From: Bacteroidota bacterium
GTDB lineage: Bacteria > Bacteroidota > Bacteroidia > Chitinophagales > BACL12
Assembly (NCBI GenBank): GCA_016124275.1
Contig: WGOA01000067.1
Span: 1-36,284 of the forward strand
Reading direction: 5' to 3'
Length of the DNA stretch: 36,284 bases
A program made the position numbers and the translations under genes. Positions 8,194 through 15,741 of this stretch are shown piece by piece (positions within the stretch are counted from its first letter, which is position 1; each line of letters starts with the position of its first letter). The notes under the pieces were generated by a model. It was not told where the DNA came from and made no database searches. It saw only the letters and a list, made by a program, of their open reading frames with translations.

Positions 8194-9429
8194 TTAATCA
8201 AATGCTTTTCCCGCTTCCTGCATTTTTGCAGAAACAAAAGGAATATGGTTGCCCTTGAGCCACATGTTCCAGTAAATCCATCGAAAAGCGAGTTTGCCCA
8301 TGTGGTTCATCCGGTTTTCCTTAAGCAGGCGCAATGGGCCTATGCCTGGCAAGGGAAAGGTTCCTTCAACAGGCTCATGGGTATAGTTAAAATCAATCAG
8401 CAGCGCCTTGCCTTCGCCTGTTTCCACAAAGCAGTTGGCGTGACCGTCAAACTCTTGTTTTAGCGGCTCACCGGCAATGAAGCTCAATATGTTTTCGGTT
8501 AGAATTTCTGCCTCAAAGTGGGCGACAGATCCCGCTTTGGAGGTGGGGATGTCTGATGCATCACCCAGCACAAAAACGTTGGGCCAGTTTTTGGCCTGAA
8601 GGGTGGCTTTGTGGGTGGGCACAAAATTCAAATCGTCGCCCATGCCCGACCGGGCCAGCAGTTCATCGCCTTTGTTGGTCGGCACCGTAACCAACAGATC
8701 AAAAGGTATGGTTCGACCCCCGTAGTCCACAATGGTTTTGTTGTCGTTGTCCACGTGCTCAATGGCAAAGTCACTTTCAATCCGGATGTTTTTTTCATCC
8801 AGCAAGTGTTGCAATGCCGTGGTTGCCTTTGGCTTTGTGAACGCACCGCTGAGCGGGGTGATGTATGTTATTTCAACCTTGTCCCGCATCTTCTTGTTTT
8901 TGAAGTACGAGTCAGACAAGAAAGCAAACTCAAGGGGTGCCACCGGGCACTTGATGGGCATTTCGGTGACATGCACCACCAGCCTTCCCCCTTGCCATTC
9001 GCGCAATTTGTTGCGCAGGGCAAGCGCCCCTTCGAACGTATAAAAATCAAAGACGCTTTGCTGCCATTCCGGCCCAAGCATACCCGGAGTTTCTTCCGGG
9101 GCAATTTTGGTTCCGGTAGCAATGATCAGCAAATCGTAGTGCAGGCGATCACCGTTGCGCATGATGGCAAACTGCTGCTCCGGATCAATTTTTTCGATGT
9201 GATCGTTGATCAGATTTACCCCTTTCGGAATAAACTCGCACACGGGCTTGGAAATGTCTTCCGGGGTGTAAATGTCAAAAGGAAGAAAGAGGTAGCCGGG
9301 TTGGTAGTGGTGCTCCGTTCGCTCCTCTACGATGTCAATTTCCCAGTTTTCTACCGATAAATGACGGCGAAGATGGTTAGCCATCATGGTACCAGCTGTG
9401 CCGGCTCCCAAGATCAGGATGCGTTTCAT
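8194..9429 (-). CDS. sqr: Sulfide:quinone oxidoreductase-like FAD flavoprotein
   Basis: 411 residues. N-terminal FAD-binding motif RILILGAGTAGTMMANHLRR, second dinucleotide motif region around LLIIATGTKIAPEETPG, and the conserved FAD contact NVFVLGDASDIPTSKAG. Three cysteines are present: Cys64, Cys161 (in IKCPVAPLEF, the classic SQR active-site segment) and Cys333 (HANCFVETGEGKALLIDFNY). Cys161 and Cys333 match the redox pair of SQR enzymes that oxidise sulfide to persulfide or polysulfide and pass electrons to quinone. The C-terminus has the aromatic and hydrophobic stretch (FRWIYWNMWLKG) expected for membrane attachment. The ATG at 9429 is chosen because the FAD motif begins there; an ATG at 9450 and a TTG at 9495 are upstream. 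First gene of an operon with tusE and dsrE. Flavocytochrome c-like or related enzymes are less likely. Confidence 0.85.
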   Translation of the reverse strand: MKRILILGAGTAGTMMANHLRRHLSVENWEIDIVEERTEHHYQPGYLFLPFDIYTPEDISKPVCEFIPKGVNLINDHIEKIDPEQQFAIMRNGDRLHYDLLIIATGTKIAPEETPGMLGPEWQQSVFDFYTFEGALALRNKLREWQGGRLVVHVTEMPIKCPVAPLEFAFLSDSYFKNKKMRDKVEITYITPLSGAFTKPKATTALQHLLDEKNIRIESDFAIEHVDNDNKTIVDYGGRTIPFDLLVTVPTNKGDELLARSGMGDDLNFVPTHKATLQAKNWPNVFVLGDASDIPTSKAGSVAHFEAEILTENILSFIAGEPLKQEFDGHANCFVETGEGKALLIDFNYTHEPVEGTFPLPGIGPLRLLKENRMNHMGKLAFRWIYWNMWLKGNHIPFVSAKMQEAGKAFD

Positions 9430-9600
9430 GGTGTTGGAATCGTGACCCATTGTACCTGCAAGGTTCAGGTCTGCACCCGTTTTTATACATGACAAGGGTC
9501 ATAACATTCCATGATTGTCTCCTCTTGCAACTTGTTTAACAAAAACGCCAACTCAGTAGTGCCCAAATCCGTAGAAACTCACGGTCTTGTAGCGCAACGG

Positions 9601-9628
9601 CTAAAAATTACTAACGACTAAAAATTAC
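9601..9628. repeat. Pair of 11-bp direct repeats before an unknown secreted protein
   Basis: CTAAAAATTAC occurs at 9601-9611 and again at 9618-9628, with a period of 17 bp, directly upstream of the ATG at 9633. The 203 bp between the SQR start and this gene hold no other gene. The repeats could be a regulator site or part of the A/T-rich translation start region. Confidence 0.4.
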
Positions 9629-9632
9629 CCTA

Positions 9633-10409
9633 ATGAAGGCATCTGCGATTCTCTTGTCCGTAGCTCTGGCAGCTGCAGGCAGCATTTCGGCCCAAAATCC
9701 TTTGAGCCAGGCTTCTATTGACTTTACCTACACCATGGCTTCTTCGGATGGCACCAACGCCTCCGCAGTAACCTGGCATCCTGGGTTGAACCTCTTTTTT
9801 ACGGCCATTGCAGGCAATGCGGAGTTCCCCATCGAGGCGTTCAATACCTCTGGAAAGAACGTTTATACCGCAGAAGCGCAAACCGATGTCCGCGGTCTTT
9901 GGTACAACAGCGCCACAGGCAATCTTGAAGTAAACAGCGCGGGGGAAACAGGTTGGTCCTCGATCAGCTTTAATAAAAACATGACGGCTCACCAGTTAAC
10001 TGCCCTGCACGTTGGCCAGCTTCAACCCGATTTTCAATCGGTGGGTGTTTACAATGCCGGGGATAAGAAAGTGGCCTTTCTCAACGCCGCCTTAGGCAAC
10101 ATTGACTTGTACCCTTCCAAAAAGCCGACAAAAGTCAAATCTGTTTCCCTGTCCCTGTCCTCTTGCAGCACAGATGACCTCAACCAGACATCCATAGGCT
10201 GCACCGGCGTCAAAGATTTTGAATACGTGCTGTTGAATGTATCAAACCACAAACTGGTCTTCGTGGACAAAGCCGGCAAGGAGACCGCAACCACTTCGCT
10301 CCCGGAAGAACTGGTAAGTTACGGCGCCTTCAAGTTTGCCTTTGCTGGCGGCCGGGCGTTTCTGTACGAAACAGAAACACGCACCTGGACCGCACTCCGG
10401 GTGTTTTAA
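9633..10409 (+). CDS. Secreted protein of unknown function
   Basis: I do not recognise this gene. It encodes 258 residues with a clear signal peptide (ASAILLSVALAAAGS, cleavage likely after SISA before QNP). The mature part is rich in Ser, Thr, Asn and small residues, with alternating beta-type segments (AVTWHPGLNLFFTAIAGN, NVYTAEAQTDVRGLWYN, VGVYNAGDKKVAFLNAA), which suggests an all-beta, possibly propeller-like fold. Two cysteines (SSCSTDD and SIGCTG) could form a disulfide. No lipobox or C-terminal sorting domain is seen. It stands alone, divergent from the sqr operon and convergent with the queD-like gene (17 bp between stops). Confidence 0.75.
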   Translation: MKASAILLSVALAAAGSISAQNPLSQASIDFTYTMASSDGTNASAVTWHPGLNLFFTAIAGNAEFPIEAFNTSGKNVYTAEAQTDVRGLWYNSATGNLEVNSAGETGWSSISFNKNMTAHQLTALHVGQLQPDFQSVGVYNAGDKKVAFLNAALGNIDLYPSKKPTKVKSVSLSLSSCSTDDLNQTSIGCTGVKDFEYVLLNVSNHKLVFVDKAGKETATTSLPEELVSYGAFKFAFAGGRAFLYETETRTWTALRVF

Positions 10410-10426
10410 TCAGGTCCGCTTCGTTG

Positions 10427-10873
10427 CTACTCCGCCGGATATTCCACAAAGTTCCGGTCGGTCTCGTACAAGCGCACGTGCAAATCGAGCGAAGGGCTCA
10501 ACGCTGCCCGCAACCGCTGGTAGATGACCACAACGATGTTCTCCGCCGTGGGATTTAGCCCCGCGAAATCGGGTACGTCCAGATTGAGGTTTTTGTGGTC
10601 AAACCGGTCGGTTACTTCGGCGGCAATCAAATCTTTGAGCACTTTCAGGTCCATGACATAACCGGTTTCCGGGTCAATGGGCCCGATCACCTTCACGATC
10701 AACTTGTAGTTGTGGCCGTGCCAGTTCGGGTTGTTGCACAGCCCGAAAACCGCCTGGTTCTGCTCCTGCGACCAATCCGGCCGATACAGCCGATGGGCCG
10801 CATTAAAATGGGCTTCGCGAAAAACAGCGACGCGATGAGGAACATTGGGGGCAGTGGCCATACCGTCAGGCAT
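10427..10873 (-). CDS. queD: 6-pyruvoyl-tetrahydropterin synthase / 6-carboxytetrahydropterin synthase family
   Basis: 148 residues of the T-fold pterin family, which acts on 7,8-dihydroneopterin triphosphate. Zinc ligands are seen as His27 in HFNAAHRL and His52 and His54 in WHGHNY. The catalytic Cys46 lies in FGLCNNPN, and the Asp/His part of the site in RFDHKNLN, followed by PTAENI and a terminal acidic residue in YETDRN that binds the pterin ring. The CNNPN-HGHNY spacing is like the eukaryote-type PTPS, common in Bacteroidota proteins annotated as QueD; whether it serves queuosine or a pterin cofactor cannot be decided. ATG at 10873, with ATG at 10861 as an alternative. A perfect TAnnTTTG element lies about 30 bp upstream. 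Confidence 0.88.
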   Translation of the reverse strand: MPDGMATAPNVPHRVAVFREAHFNAAHRLYRPDWSQEQNQAVFGLCNNPNWHGHNYKLIVKVIGPIDPETGYVMDLKVLKDLIAAEVTDRFDHKNLNLDVPDFAGLNPTAENIVVVIYQRLRAALSPSLDLHVRLYETDRNFVEYPAE

Positions 10874-10904
10874 TTAGGAGAGAGGGAATAAAGCGATCAG
10901 GCCA

Positions 10905-10912
10905 CAAAATTA
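10905..10912 (-). promoter_or_regulatory. Bacteroidota -7 promoter element for the queD-like gene
   Basis: TAATTTTG read on the minus strand matches TAnnTTTG exactly. The start codon at 10873 lies about 31 bp downstream. A TTC rather than TTG is found at the -33 distance. Confidence 0.5.
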
Positions 10913-10996
10913 CGCCCATTGCCGCAGGCTGAACAGCCGCATTTTCCACCTAAACCATTCCTTTCCGGGTCCTTTCGCCAATCCAGCCCAGTTCGG

Positions 10997-11004
10997 TATC
11001 TTTG
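10997..11004 (+). promoter_or_regulatory. Bacteroidota -7 promoter element for the glutathione peroxidase gene
   Basis: TATCTTTG matches TAnnTTTG exactly and ends 20 bp before the ATG at 11025, giving a very short leader. No clear TTG is present at the -33 position. It is divergent from the queD-like promoter, about 85 bp away. Confidence 0.5.
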
Positions 11005-11024
11005 ATCAGCATCCTTTTGTTAAA

Positions 11025-11504
11025 ATGCCCGGTGAGCGCGCTATTTACGACTTTGTTTTGGACGGTTTGAATGGTCAACCCATTGACTTTCAACAGTTCC
11101 GGGGCAGGAAACTGCTAATCGTCAATACGGCTTCCGAGTGTGGTTACACGGCTCAATACGCGCAACTTCAGGAGTTGCACGATCAATTTAACGGGAAGGT
11201 GGCCATCATTGGCTGCCCTTCAAACGACTTCGGAAACCAGGAACCTGGCTCGGCTGACCAAATTGCCCGCTTTTGCCAAACCCGCTTTGGGGTTACTTTT
11301 CCGCTCAGCGCCAAAATGCGGGTAACCGGCTCAAACCGGCATCCGCTATACGGCTGGCTGGAGGAACAACGACCCACAGACGGCGAAGTGCGCTGGAATT
11401 TCCAGAAGTTTCTGGTCAATGAAAACGGGGAGGTTACGCAAGTGTTCGCCCCTTCTGAAGACCCGTTAAGCGACGCCGTTCTCTCCGCCCTCGGATTGCT
11501 GTAA
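11025..11504 (+). CDS. Glutathione peroxidase family thiol peroxidase
   Basis: 159 residues, usual length for bacterial GPx. The peroxidatic Cys39 is in NTASECGYTAQY; the catalytic partners Gln72 (SNDFGNQEPG), Trp124 and Asn125 (VRWNFQKFLV) are all present. Cys84 in ARFCQTRFGV is at the position of the resolving cysteine of thioredoxin-dependent GPx enzymes, so it most likely uses thioredoxin rather than glutathione to reduce hydroperoxides in the cytosol (family knowledge). The active-site residue is Cys, not selenocysteine. The gene has its own -7 element and is followed after 56 bp by holB on the same strand. Confidence 0.92.
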   Translation: MPGERAIYDFVLDGLNGQPIDFQQFRGRKLLIVNTASECGYTAQYAQLQELHDQFNGKVAIIGCPSNDFGNQEPGSADQIARFCQTRFGVTFPLSAKMRVTGSNRHPLYGWLEEQRPTDGEVRWNFQKFLVNENGEVTQVFAPSEDPLSDAVLSALGLL

Positions 11505-11560
11505 GATCACGAATCAGCGCGCCACACAGGCCTTGAACGCGGGGTGCCCAGCGTTCGACC

Positions 11561-12739
11561 ATGCTTTTTAACGACATCATCGGCCACCGAAGCCTCGCCT
11601 CCGGCCTTCAGCGCAGCATCGCAGAAGGCAGGCTTCCGCACGCGCTTTTGTTTTTGGGCCCCGGGGGAAATGGCGCCTTGCCCTTGGCAAGAGCGTTGGC
11701 TACTTATGTCAATTGCGCGCAACCAGGCCCCGACGATGCCTGTGGTCTGTGTCCCTCTTGCCAGAAGGCAGCCAAATCCATTCACCCGGACATCCATTTC
11801 TCCTACCCCATCGTCACCATTGGCAGCGGAGCAAAAAGCCAACAGAAGCACAAATCAACCGACTACATTGCGGAATGGAGGCGCTTTATGGCTGATCAGC
11901 CCTACGGTATTTACGAAGATTGGATGAACCTCCTAGACGCCGAATCCGAAGACGGCACAGGCAACAAACAAGGCAACCTTCCCAAAGAAGAGATCCTGGA
12001 TATTCAGCGCAAACTGAACCTCAAAACCTTTGAGGGTGCCTTCAAGGTGCTCATCATGTGGCTGCCCGAATACCTGGGCAATGAAGGCAATCGCCTGCTA
12101 AAACTGATTGAGGAGCCACCGGATAAAACCTTGTTCATTCTGGTAGCCGAAGATGCCGATCGGGTTTTGCCCACCATTCTGTCGCGAACGCAAATTGTTC
12201 GCGTTCCTCGGTTTTCTGACGAAACCATTGCGCAGGCATTGGCATCCAGGAATGGATTGGGGGCTACCGAGGCCGCGCATGTTGCTGCTTTTGCCGAAGG
12301 CAGTTACCGCAGGGCACTGGAATCGCTTGAAGGAGGAGGAGCGGCCGTTGAGGCATCGTTCCTGCAATGGGTGGACCTGGTAGTCCGCTGGCAGGTGCTC
12401 AGCTTAAACGCCTGGCTGGAGGAGTTCCAGAAAATGGGCCGCGAAAAGCAAAAACATTTCTTTGGCTATGGTTTGCAATGGGTTCGGACCTGCTACCTGA
12501 ACGCGTTGGGGGTAGCCTCAGGACAGGAATCCGGTGCCGAATTGCTGGCCCCGGAGGGTTGGGAAAGGCTTGCGGGGGATTTAGAAAAAAGCGCCTACTA
12601 CCTGACGCGAAATGCGCACGCGCGTTTGGTCATGATGAACCTTTCCCTTCGCTTTTCACGAGCCATCCAGGAGCGCCACCTGAATCGCAAACAAGCGGAT
12701 TTCCACAACACCTTTGATGCAAAAGGAGCAGGGGGCTGA
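11561..12739 (+). CDS. holB: DNA polymerase III clamp-loader subunit delta'
   Basis: 392 residues. The N-terminal AAA+ module shows the delta' features: NDIIGHRSLASGLQRSI, a degenerate P-loop GPGGNGAL in which the usual Lys-Ser/Thr is lost, and a four-cysteine zinc site (Cys52, Cys61, Cys64, Cys67 in ACGLCPSC). These are followed by KEEILDIQRKLNLKTFEG, the NRLLKLIEEPPDKTLFIL segment and TILSRTQIVRVPR (sensor 1 region). The loss of the P-loop lysine fits delta', which does not hydrolyse ATP. It loads the sliding clamp together with delta and DnaX. The C-terminal 180 residues are a helical collar-like domain. It lies upstream of ricT with an 83-bp gap that holds a separate promoter. Confidence 0.9.
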   Translation: MLFNDIIGHRSLASGLQRSIAEGRLPHALLFLGPGGNGALPLARALATYVNCAQPGPDDACGLCPSCQKAAKSIHPDIHFSYPIVTIGSGAKSQQKHKSTDYIAEWRRFMADQPYGIYEDWMNLLDAESEDGTGNKQGNLPKEEILDIQRKLNLKTFEGAFKVLIMWLPEYLGNEGNRLLKLIEEPPDKTLFILVAEDADRVLPTILSRTQIVRVPRFSDETIAQALASRNGLGATEAAHVAAFAEGSYRRALESLEGGGAAVEASFLQWVDLVVRWQVLSLNAWLEEFQKMGREKQKHFFGYGLQWVRTCYLNALGVASGQESGAELLAPEGWERLAGDLEKSAYYLTRNAHARLVMMNLSLRFSRAIQERHLNRKQADFHNTFDAKGAGG

Positions 12740-12783
12740 GCAATGAACCATAGAGAATACAATGATCAGCTCCTCATTCAACA

Positions 12784-12791
12784 TAACTTTG
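12784..12791 (+). promoter_or_regulatory. Bacteroidota -7 promoter element for ricT-gldH
   Basis: TAACTTTG matches TAnnTTTG and ends 31 bp before the ricT ATG. The surrounding 83 bp between holB and ricT are A/T-rich. No TTG is found at the expected -33 distance. Confidence 0.5.
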
Positions 12792-12822
12792 TTTATTATA
12801 CTTTCCAGAAATAAGTTTTAAT

Positions 12823-14586
12823 ATGGCATGTACCAATTGCGGAAGTGCAACATTAGACGGAAAACCCGCTGGCTGCCGAAGCAACGGCTCCTGCATGACG
12901 GGTGGTTGCAACCGATTAAATACCTATGATTGGCTTTCTTCGGTGCCCATTCCCGAAGATCAAAAGTTTCACATCGTAGAGGTTAGTTTTAAGCACGGCA
13001 GTCGCAAAGACTTTTACCGGAATTCATCCCGGTTAGATGTTATGACTGGCGATTTGGTTGTGGTGGAAAGCGAAGGCGGCTATGATGTTGGGCGCATTTC
13101 GCTTTCTGGTGAACTGGTCAAATTGCAACTGGCTAAGCGCCGCAGTGAACGGCGCCGAAGGGACCTGCCCCGCATTTTGCGCGCAGCCCGCGAAAAGGAC
13201 CTCGAAGGCTTGACAGAAGCCCGCGCGCGCGAAGGTGCTGTGATGATCAAGGCCCGGCAGATCGCCAAAGAAGCCGGCGTGAACATGAAGATCGCCGATG
13301 TAGAATTTCAGGGCGATTTGCGCAAAGCCACCTTCTACTATACCGCTGACGACCGGGTAGATTTTCGCGATCTGATTCGCCAATTCGCCACCGAGTTTCG
13401 GGTCAAAGTGGACATGCGCCAAATCGGCGCTCGCCAGGAGGCTGGCAAAATTGGGGGAATTGGCGCTTGTGGCCGCGAGTTGTGTTGTTCAACGTGGCTG
13501 ACCGAGTTTCAATCGGTCAGTACCTCTGCGGCCCGCTACCAAAACCTGGCCATCAACCAGAGCAAGCTGAGCGGGCAGTGCGGCCGCCTGAAATGCTGCC
13601 TCAACTACGAATTGGAAACCTACGTGCAAGGCATGAAGGCTTTTCCCAAAGGCGCCAAACGGCTCAAAACTGCTGATGGCGAAGCCGTGCTCCAAAAAAC
13701 CGACCTCTTCCGGGTGCTGATGTACTACAGCATCCCGCAATCCGAAAACATAGAATTGTTTGCGCTTACCCCGGACGATGTGCGCGCCATCCTGGCCTTG
13801 AATGAAAAAGGGGAATTGGCCCCATCGCTCAGCGGCATTGCCGTGGTTGAAGCACCAACAGGTCCGGTTGAAGTTGAATTTGTAGAAAGCGCACAGGTGA
13901 GTTTGCGCACGTTGGAACGCAGCGCCCGCAAACGCAAAGGCGGCAAAGGAGCTAAAGGCGGCGGAGAAGGTGGCGGCCGTAGCGAAAATCGCAGGGAGAA
14001 CAACCGCGCCGGCCGCAATGATCGAAATGAACGCAACGATCGAAGGGAACGCGGTGAACGCGGCGAGCAATCGGCGCGCGAAGATCGTTTACCACGGGAT
14101 GCCAGCGATGTGCGCGGCGAACGTCCACCGCGTCCAGATCGACCGGATCGACCGGACAGACCGGACCGGGGAGAAGGCCAGACCGGCAACCAGGACCGCG
14201 ACCAGAACCGGAAAAAGAAAAAACGCAAAGGTCCGCGCACCGATACTGCCCCTCAGGGGCAAGGCGGCGAGCGCGCTGAACGCCCACCTAGACCCGAGCG
14301 CCAGCCCAGACCAGAAGGCGAAAACCGGGCTGAACGCCCACCAAGACCTGACCGCCAGCCCAGACCAGAAGGCGAAAACCGGGCCGCAGGAGACGACGCA
14401 CAAAACCGCGGAGTACCCAACGAAGGCCGAAGCCGCGGTCGAAACCGGGGCAGGGGCGGCAGAGGCGGCAGATCGCGCGGGGACGGTCAAAACGGAACCG
14501 ACCAGGGTGGTGACGGTCAGCAGGGCGGCGGAAGACCCCCCTCCCCCCAAACGGGTGGCTCGGGCGACCACTCGCCAGCTCAGTAA
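12823..14586 (+). CDS. ricT: RicT (PSP1/YaaT family) iron-sulfur protein with long basic disordered tail
   Basis: 587 residues. The core (about 1-365) is the PSP1/RicT domain: VVVESEGGYDVGRISLSG, then FYYTADDRVDFRDLIRQF, then the cysteine sets Cys216/Cys221/Cys222 (ACGRELCCSTW) and Cys253/Cys258/Cys259 (QCGRLKCCLNYE). In Bacillus RicT these ligate iron-sulfur clusters within the Ric complex that affects RNA maturation. There is an extra N-terminal cysteine cluster (C3, C6, C18, C24, C29) often seen in Bacteroidota homologs. From about residue 367 to the end the protein is low complexity, rich in Arg, Gly, Pro, Asp and Asn, with RPDRPDRPDR runs, a duplicated 18-residue unit and a final Gly/Arg-rich part, resembling RNA-binding RGG-type tails. 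RicA and RicF genes are not adjacent. gldH follows after 33 bp, a gene order I know from other Bacteroidota. Confidence 0.9.
   Translation: MACTNCGSATLDGKPAGCRSNGSCMTGGCNRLNTYDWLSSVPIPEDQKFHIVEVSFKHGSRKDFYRNSSRLDVMTGDLVVVESEGGYDVGRISLSGELVKLQLAKRRSERRRRDLPRILRAAREKDLEGLTEARAREGAVMIKARQIAKEAGVNMKIADVEFQGDLRKATFYYTADDRVDFRDLIRQFATEFRVKVDMRQIGARQEAGKIGGIGACGRELCCSTWLTEFQSVSTSAARYQNLAINQSKLSGQCGRLKCCLNYELETYVQGMKAFPKGAKRLKTADGEAVLQKTDLFRVLMYYSIPQSENIELFALTPDDVRAILALNEKGELAPSLSGIAVVEAPTGPVEVEFVESAQVSLRTLERSARKRKGGKGAKGGGEGGGRSENRRENNRAGRNDRNERNDRRERGERGEQSAREDRLPRDASDVRGERPPRPDRPDRPDRPDRGEGQTGNQDRDQNRKKKKRKGPRTDTAPQGQGGERAERPPRPERQPRPEGENRAERPPRPDRQPRPEGENRAAGDDAQNRGVPNEGRSRGRNRGRGGRGGRSRGDGQNGTDQGGDGQQGGGRPPSPQTGGSGDHSPAQ
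14275..14382 (+). repeat. Two tandem copies of a 54-bp unit in the ricT tail
   Basis: Units at 14275-14328 and 14329-14382 are nearly identical and in frame, each encoding an 18-residue block AERPPRPxRQPRPEGENR with x being Glu or Asp. This is a recent internal duplication within the disordered C-terminal tail. Confidence 0.85.
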
Positions 14587-14619
14587 CAAAACCTATCTTT
14601 TCAAACCAGCCCTTGCCAC

Positions 14620-15132
14620 ATGAGCACTTCGCCCCTTCCCCCGACATGGACCTGGCCAGTACGGTTTGCGTGCTTTGCGTTGGCGGCCGTTGCGCTCAGC
14701 GCTTGCCAGGAAAATCGGGTCTTTGAGCAAAACCAAGCGGTGGGACCGGAATGGGCCTGGGGCGAAACAAGGCGCTTTGAAGTCAATATCCGGGATACCG
14801 CTTCGCTTTACAACCTGTTCATCAATGCGCGCCATACGGAACGCTATGCTTACGCCAATTGTTGGCTGAACATTCGGACAATCGGACCGCAAGGCGATAC
14901 CCTGCGTTCGCGCGTGGAGCTCAGGCTGGCAGAAGCGGATGGAAGTTGGCTTGGCGAATGCAACACCGCGATGTGCCTGCAGCGCGAGTTAATCGGTCCG
15001 GGTCAACGCTTCCCCAAATCGGGGACTTACGTATTTGAATTAGAACAGGATATGCGGGAAAACCCGCTGACCGGGATGCAGGACATCGGCATCCGCCTGG
15101 AAAAATTAGGGTCGTCCGGACCTGTGCGTTAA
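14620..15132 (+). CDS. gldH: Gliding motility lipoprotein GldH
   Basis: 170 residues. Lipoprotein signal peptide with hydrophobic WPVRFACFALAAVALSAC; the lipobox LSAC gives the acylated cysteine. The mature part has the GldH features: a beta-type domain (WGETRRFEVNIRDTASLYNL, ARHTERYAYANCWLNIRT) and the conserved C-terminal DMRENPLTGMQDIGIRLEK. GldH is a lipoprotein needed for gliding in Flavobacterium and is linked to the type IX secretion and gliding machinery (family knowledge). It follows ricT by 33 bp and is probably co-transcribed. Other gld genes are not in the window. Confidence 0.92.
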   Translation: MSTSPLPPTWTWPVRFACFALAAVALSACQENRVFEQNQAVGPEWAWGETRRFEVNIRDTASLYNLFINARHTERYAYANCWLNIRTIGPQGDTLRSRVELRLAEADGSWLGECNTAMCLQRELIGPGQRFPKSGTYVFELEQDMRENPLTGMQDIGIRLEKLGSSGPVR

Positions 15133-15139
15133 GCGGCTC

Positions 15140-15162
15140 ATTGCGCGAATAGCCTGCGCGAT
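15140..15162. terminator. Hairpin between convergent gldH and lipoprotein genes
   Basis: The 23-nt segment folds into an 8-bp stem including two G-T pairs (ATTGCGCG with TGCGCGAT) around a 7-nt loop, in the 37-bp gap between two convergent stops. There is no T-tract. Plausible bidirectional stop, weak evidence. Confidence 0.35.
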
Positions 15163-15169
15163 GGCTTGC

Positions 15170-15592
15170 TTAAAGCCCCGATGCCAGGCAATCGTCTATG
15201 TCAATAATGACGTCGTCCTGAAGGGTCAGAATAGTGTAGGATATGGTGATTTTCGACCCTGGGTCAATGCTGCCCGAACCGGAGAACTCATAGCGCAGGT
15301 TGGGAAAAGTAGAAATTTGGTAGCTCTGCACCGGAATGACCAGGCGCAAGCCTGTAACGATGGCTTCCAAACGAACACCAACCTGGTAAAGGCCAACGCC
15401 ATCCAAAAAGATGTTGTCTCCCAGGTTGGAGCCGCGGGTAATAAGCAATTCGTATTCTGACGTATCGGCTGTACAGCGGTCAACCATGATCCAGGCACCA
15501 ATCCAGGGATCGCGCATATCAGGACCGCTGTTGAGCTCACAGGAAGCCAGGCCGAGCGCAAAAACTGCGGCTACGAGCAGACCAATGCCCAT
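15170..15592 (-). CDS. Small lipoprotein of unknown function
   Basis: I do not recognise the family. From the ATG at 15592 the product has 140 residues with a lipoprotein signal peptide (GIGLLVAAVFALGLASC; lipobox LASC). The mature part is beta-rich with WIGAWIMVDRCTAD, a YELLITRGSNLGDNIFL strand pair, SYQISTFPNLRYEFSGSG and a C-terminal acidic IDIDDCL. Two or three cysteines could pair in the periplasm. The general plan (short lipocalin-like beta domain with a WxGxW-like start) is common among Bacteroidota lipoproteins. The frame is open up to an ATG at 15718 in a very A/T-rich context, which would add 42 residues before the signal peptide; I prefer 15592 because of the lipobox. It lies 149 bp after hutU on the same strand. 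Confidence 0.65.
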   Translation of the reverse strand: MGIGLLVAAVFALGLASCELNSGPDMRDPWIGAWIMVDRCTADTSEYELLITRGSNLGDNIFLDGVGLYQVGVRLEAIVTGLRLVIPVQSYQISTFPNLRYEFSGSGSIDPGSKITISYTILTLQDDVIIDIDDCLASGL

Positions 15593-15741
15593 AAAAGAAA
15601 GCCTGGGAACATTCAGCCGGGACTTGCTTAAACAACGCTGCGACCCAGCCTCCTCAAAACCCTGCTGCGCATTTTTTTTCCAAAATGACAAGCGGACCAT
15701 TGTAGGAATTATTTTCATATTAAATTATAATTACTATTCTA

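Noticed and set aside
8611..9360. 249-residue open frame antisense to the SQR gene
   Set aside because: It lies wholly inside a clear flavoprotein gene and has no motif of its own.
13489..14647. Several long open frames on both strands across the ricT tail
   Set aside because: They result from the Arg/Gly/Pro-rich, GC-rich repetitive tail of ricT; their translations are low complexity and show no family motif or start context.
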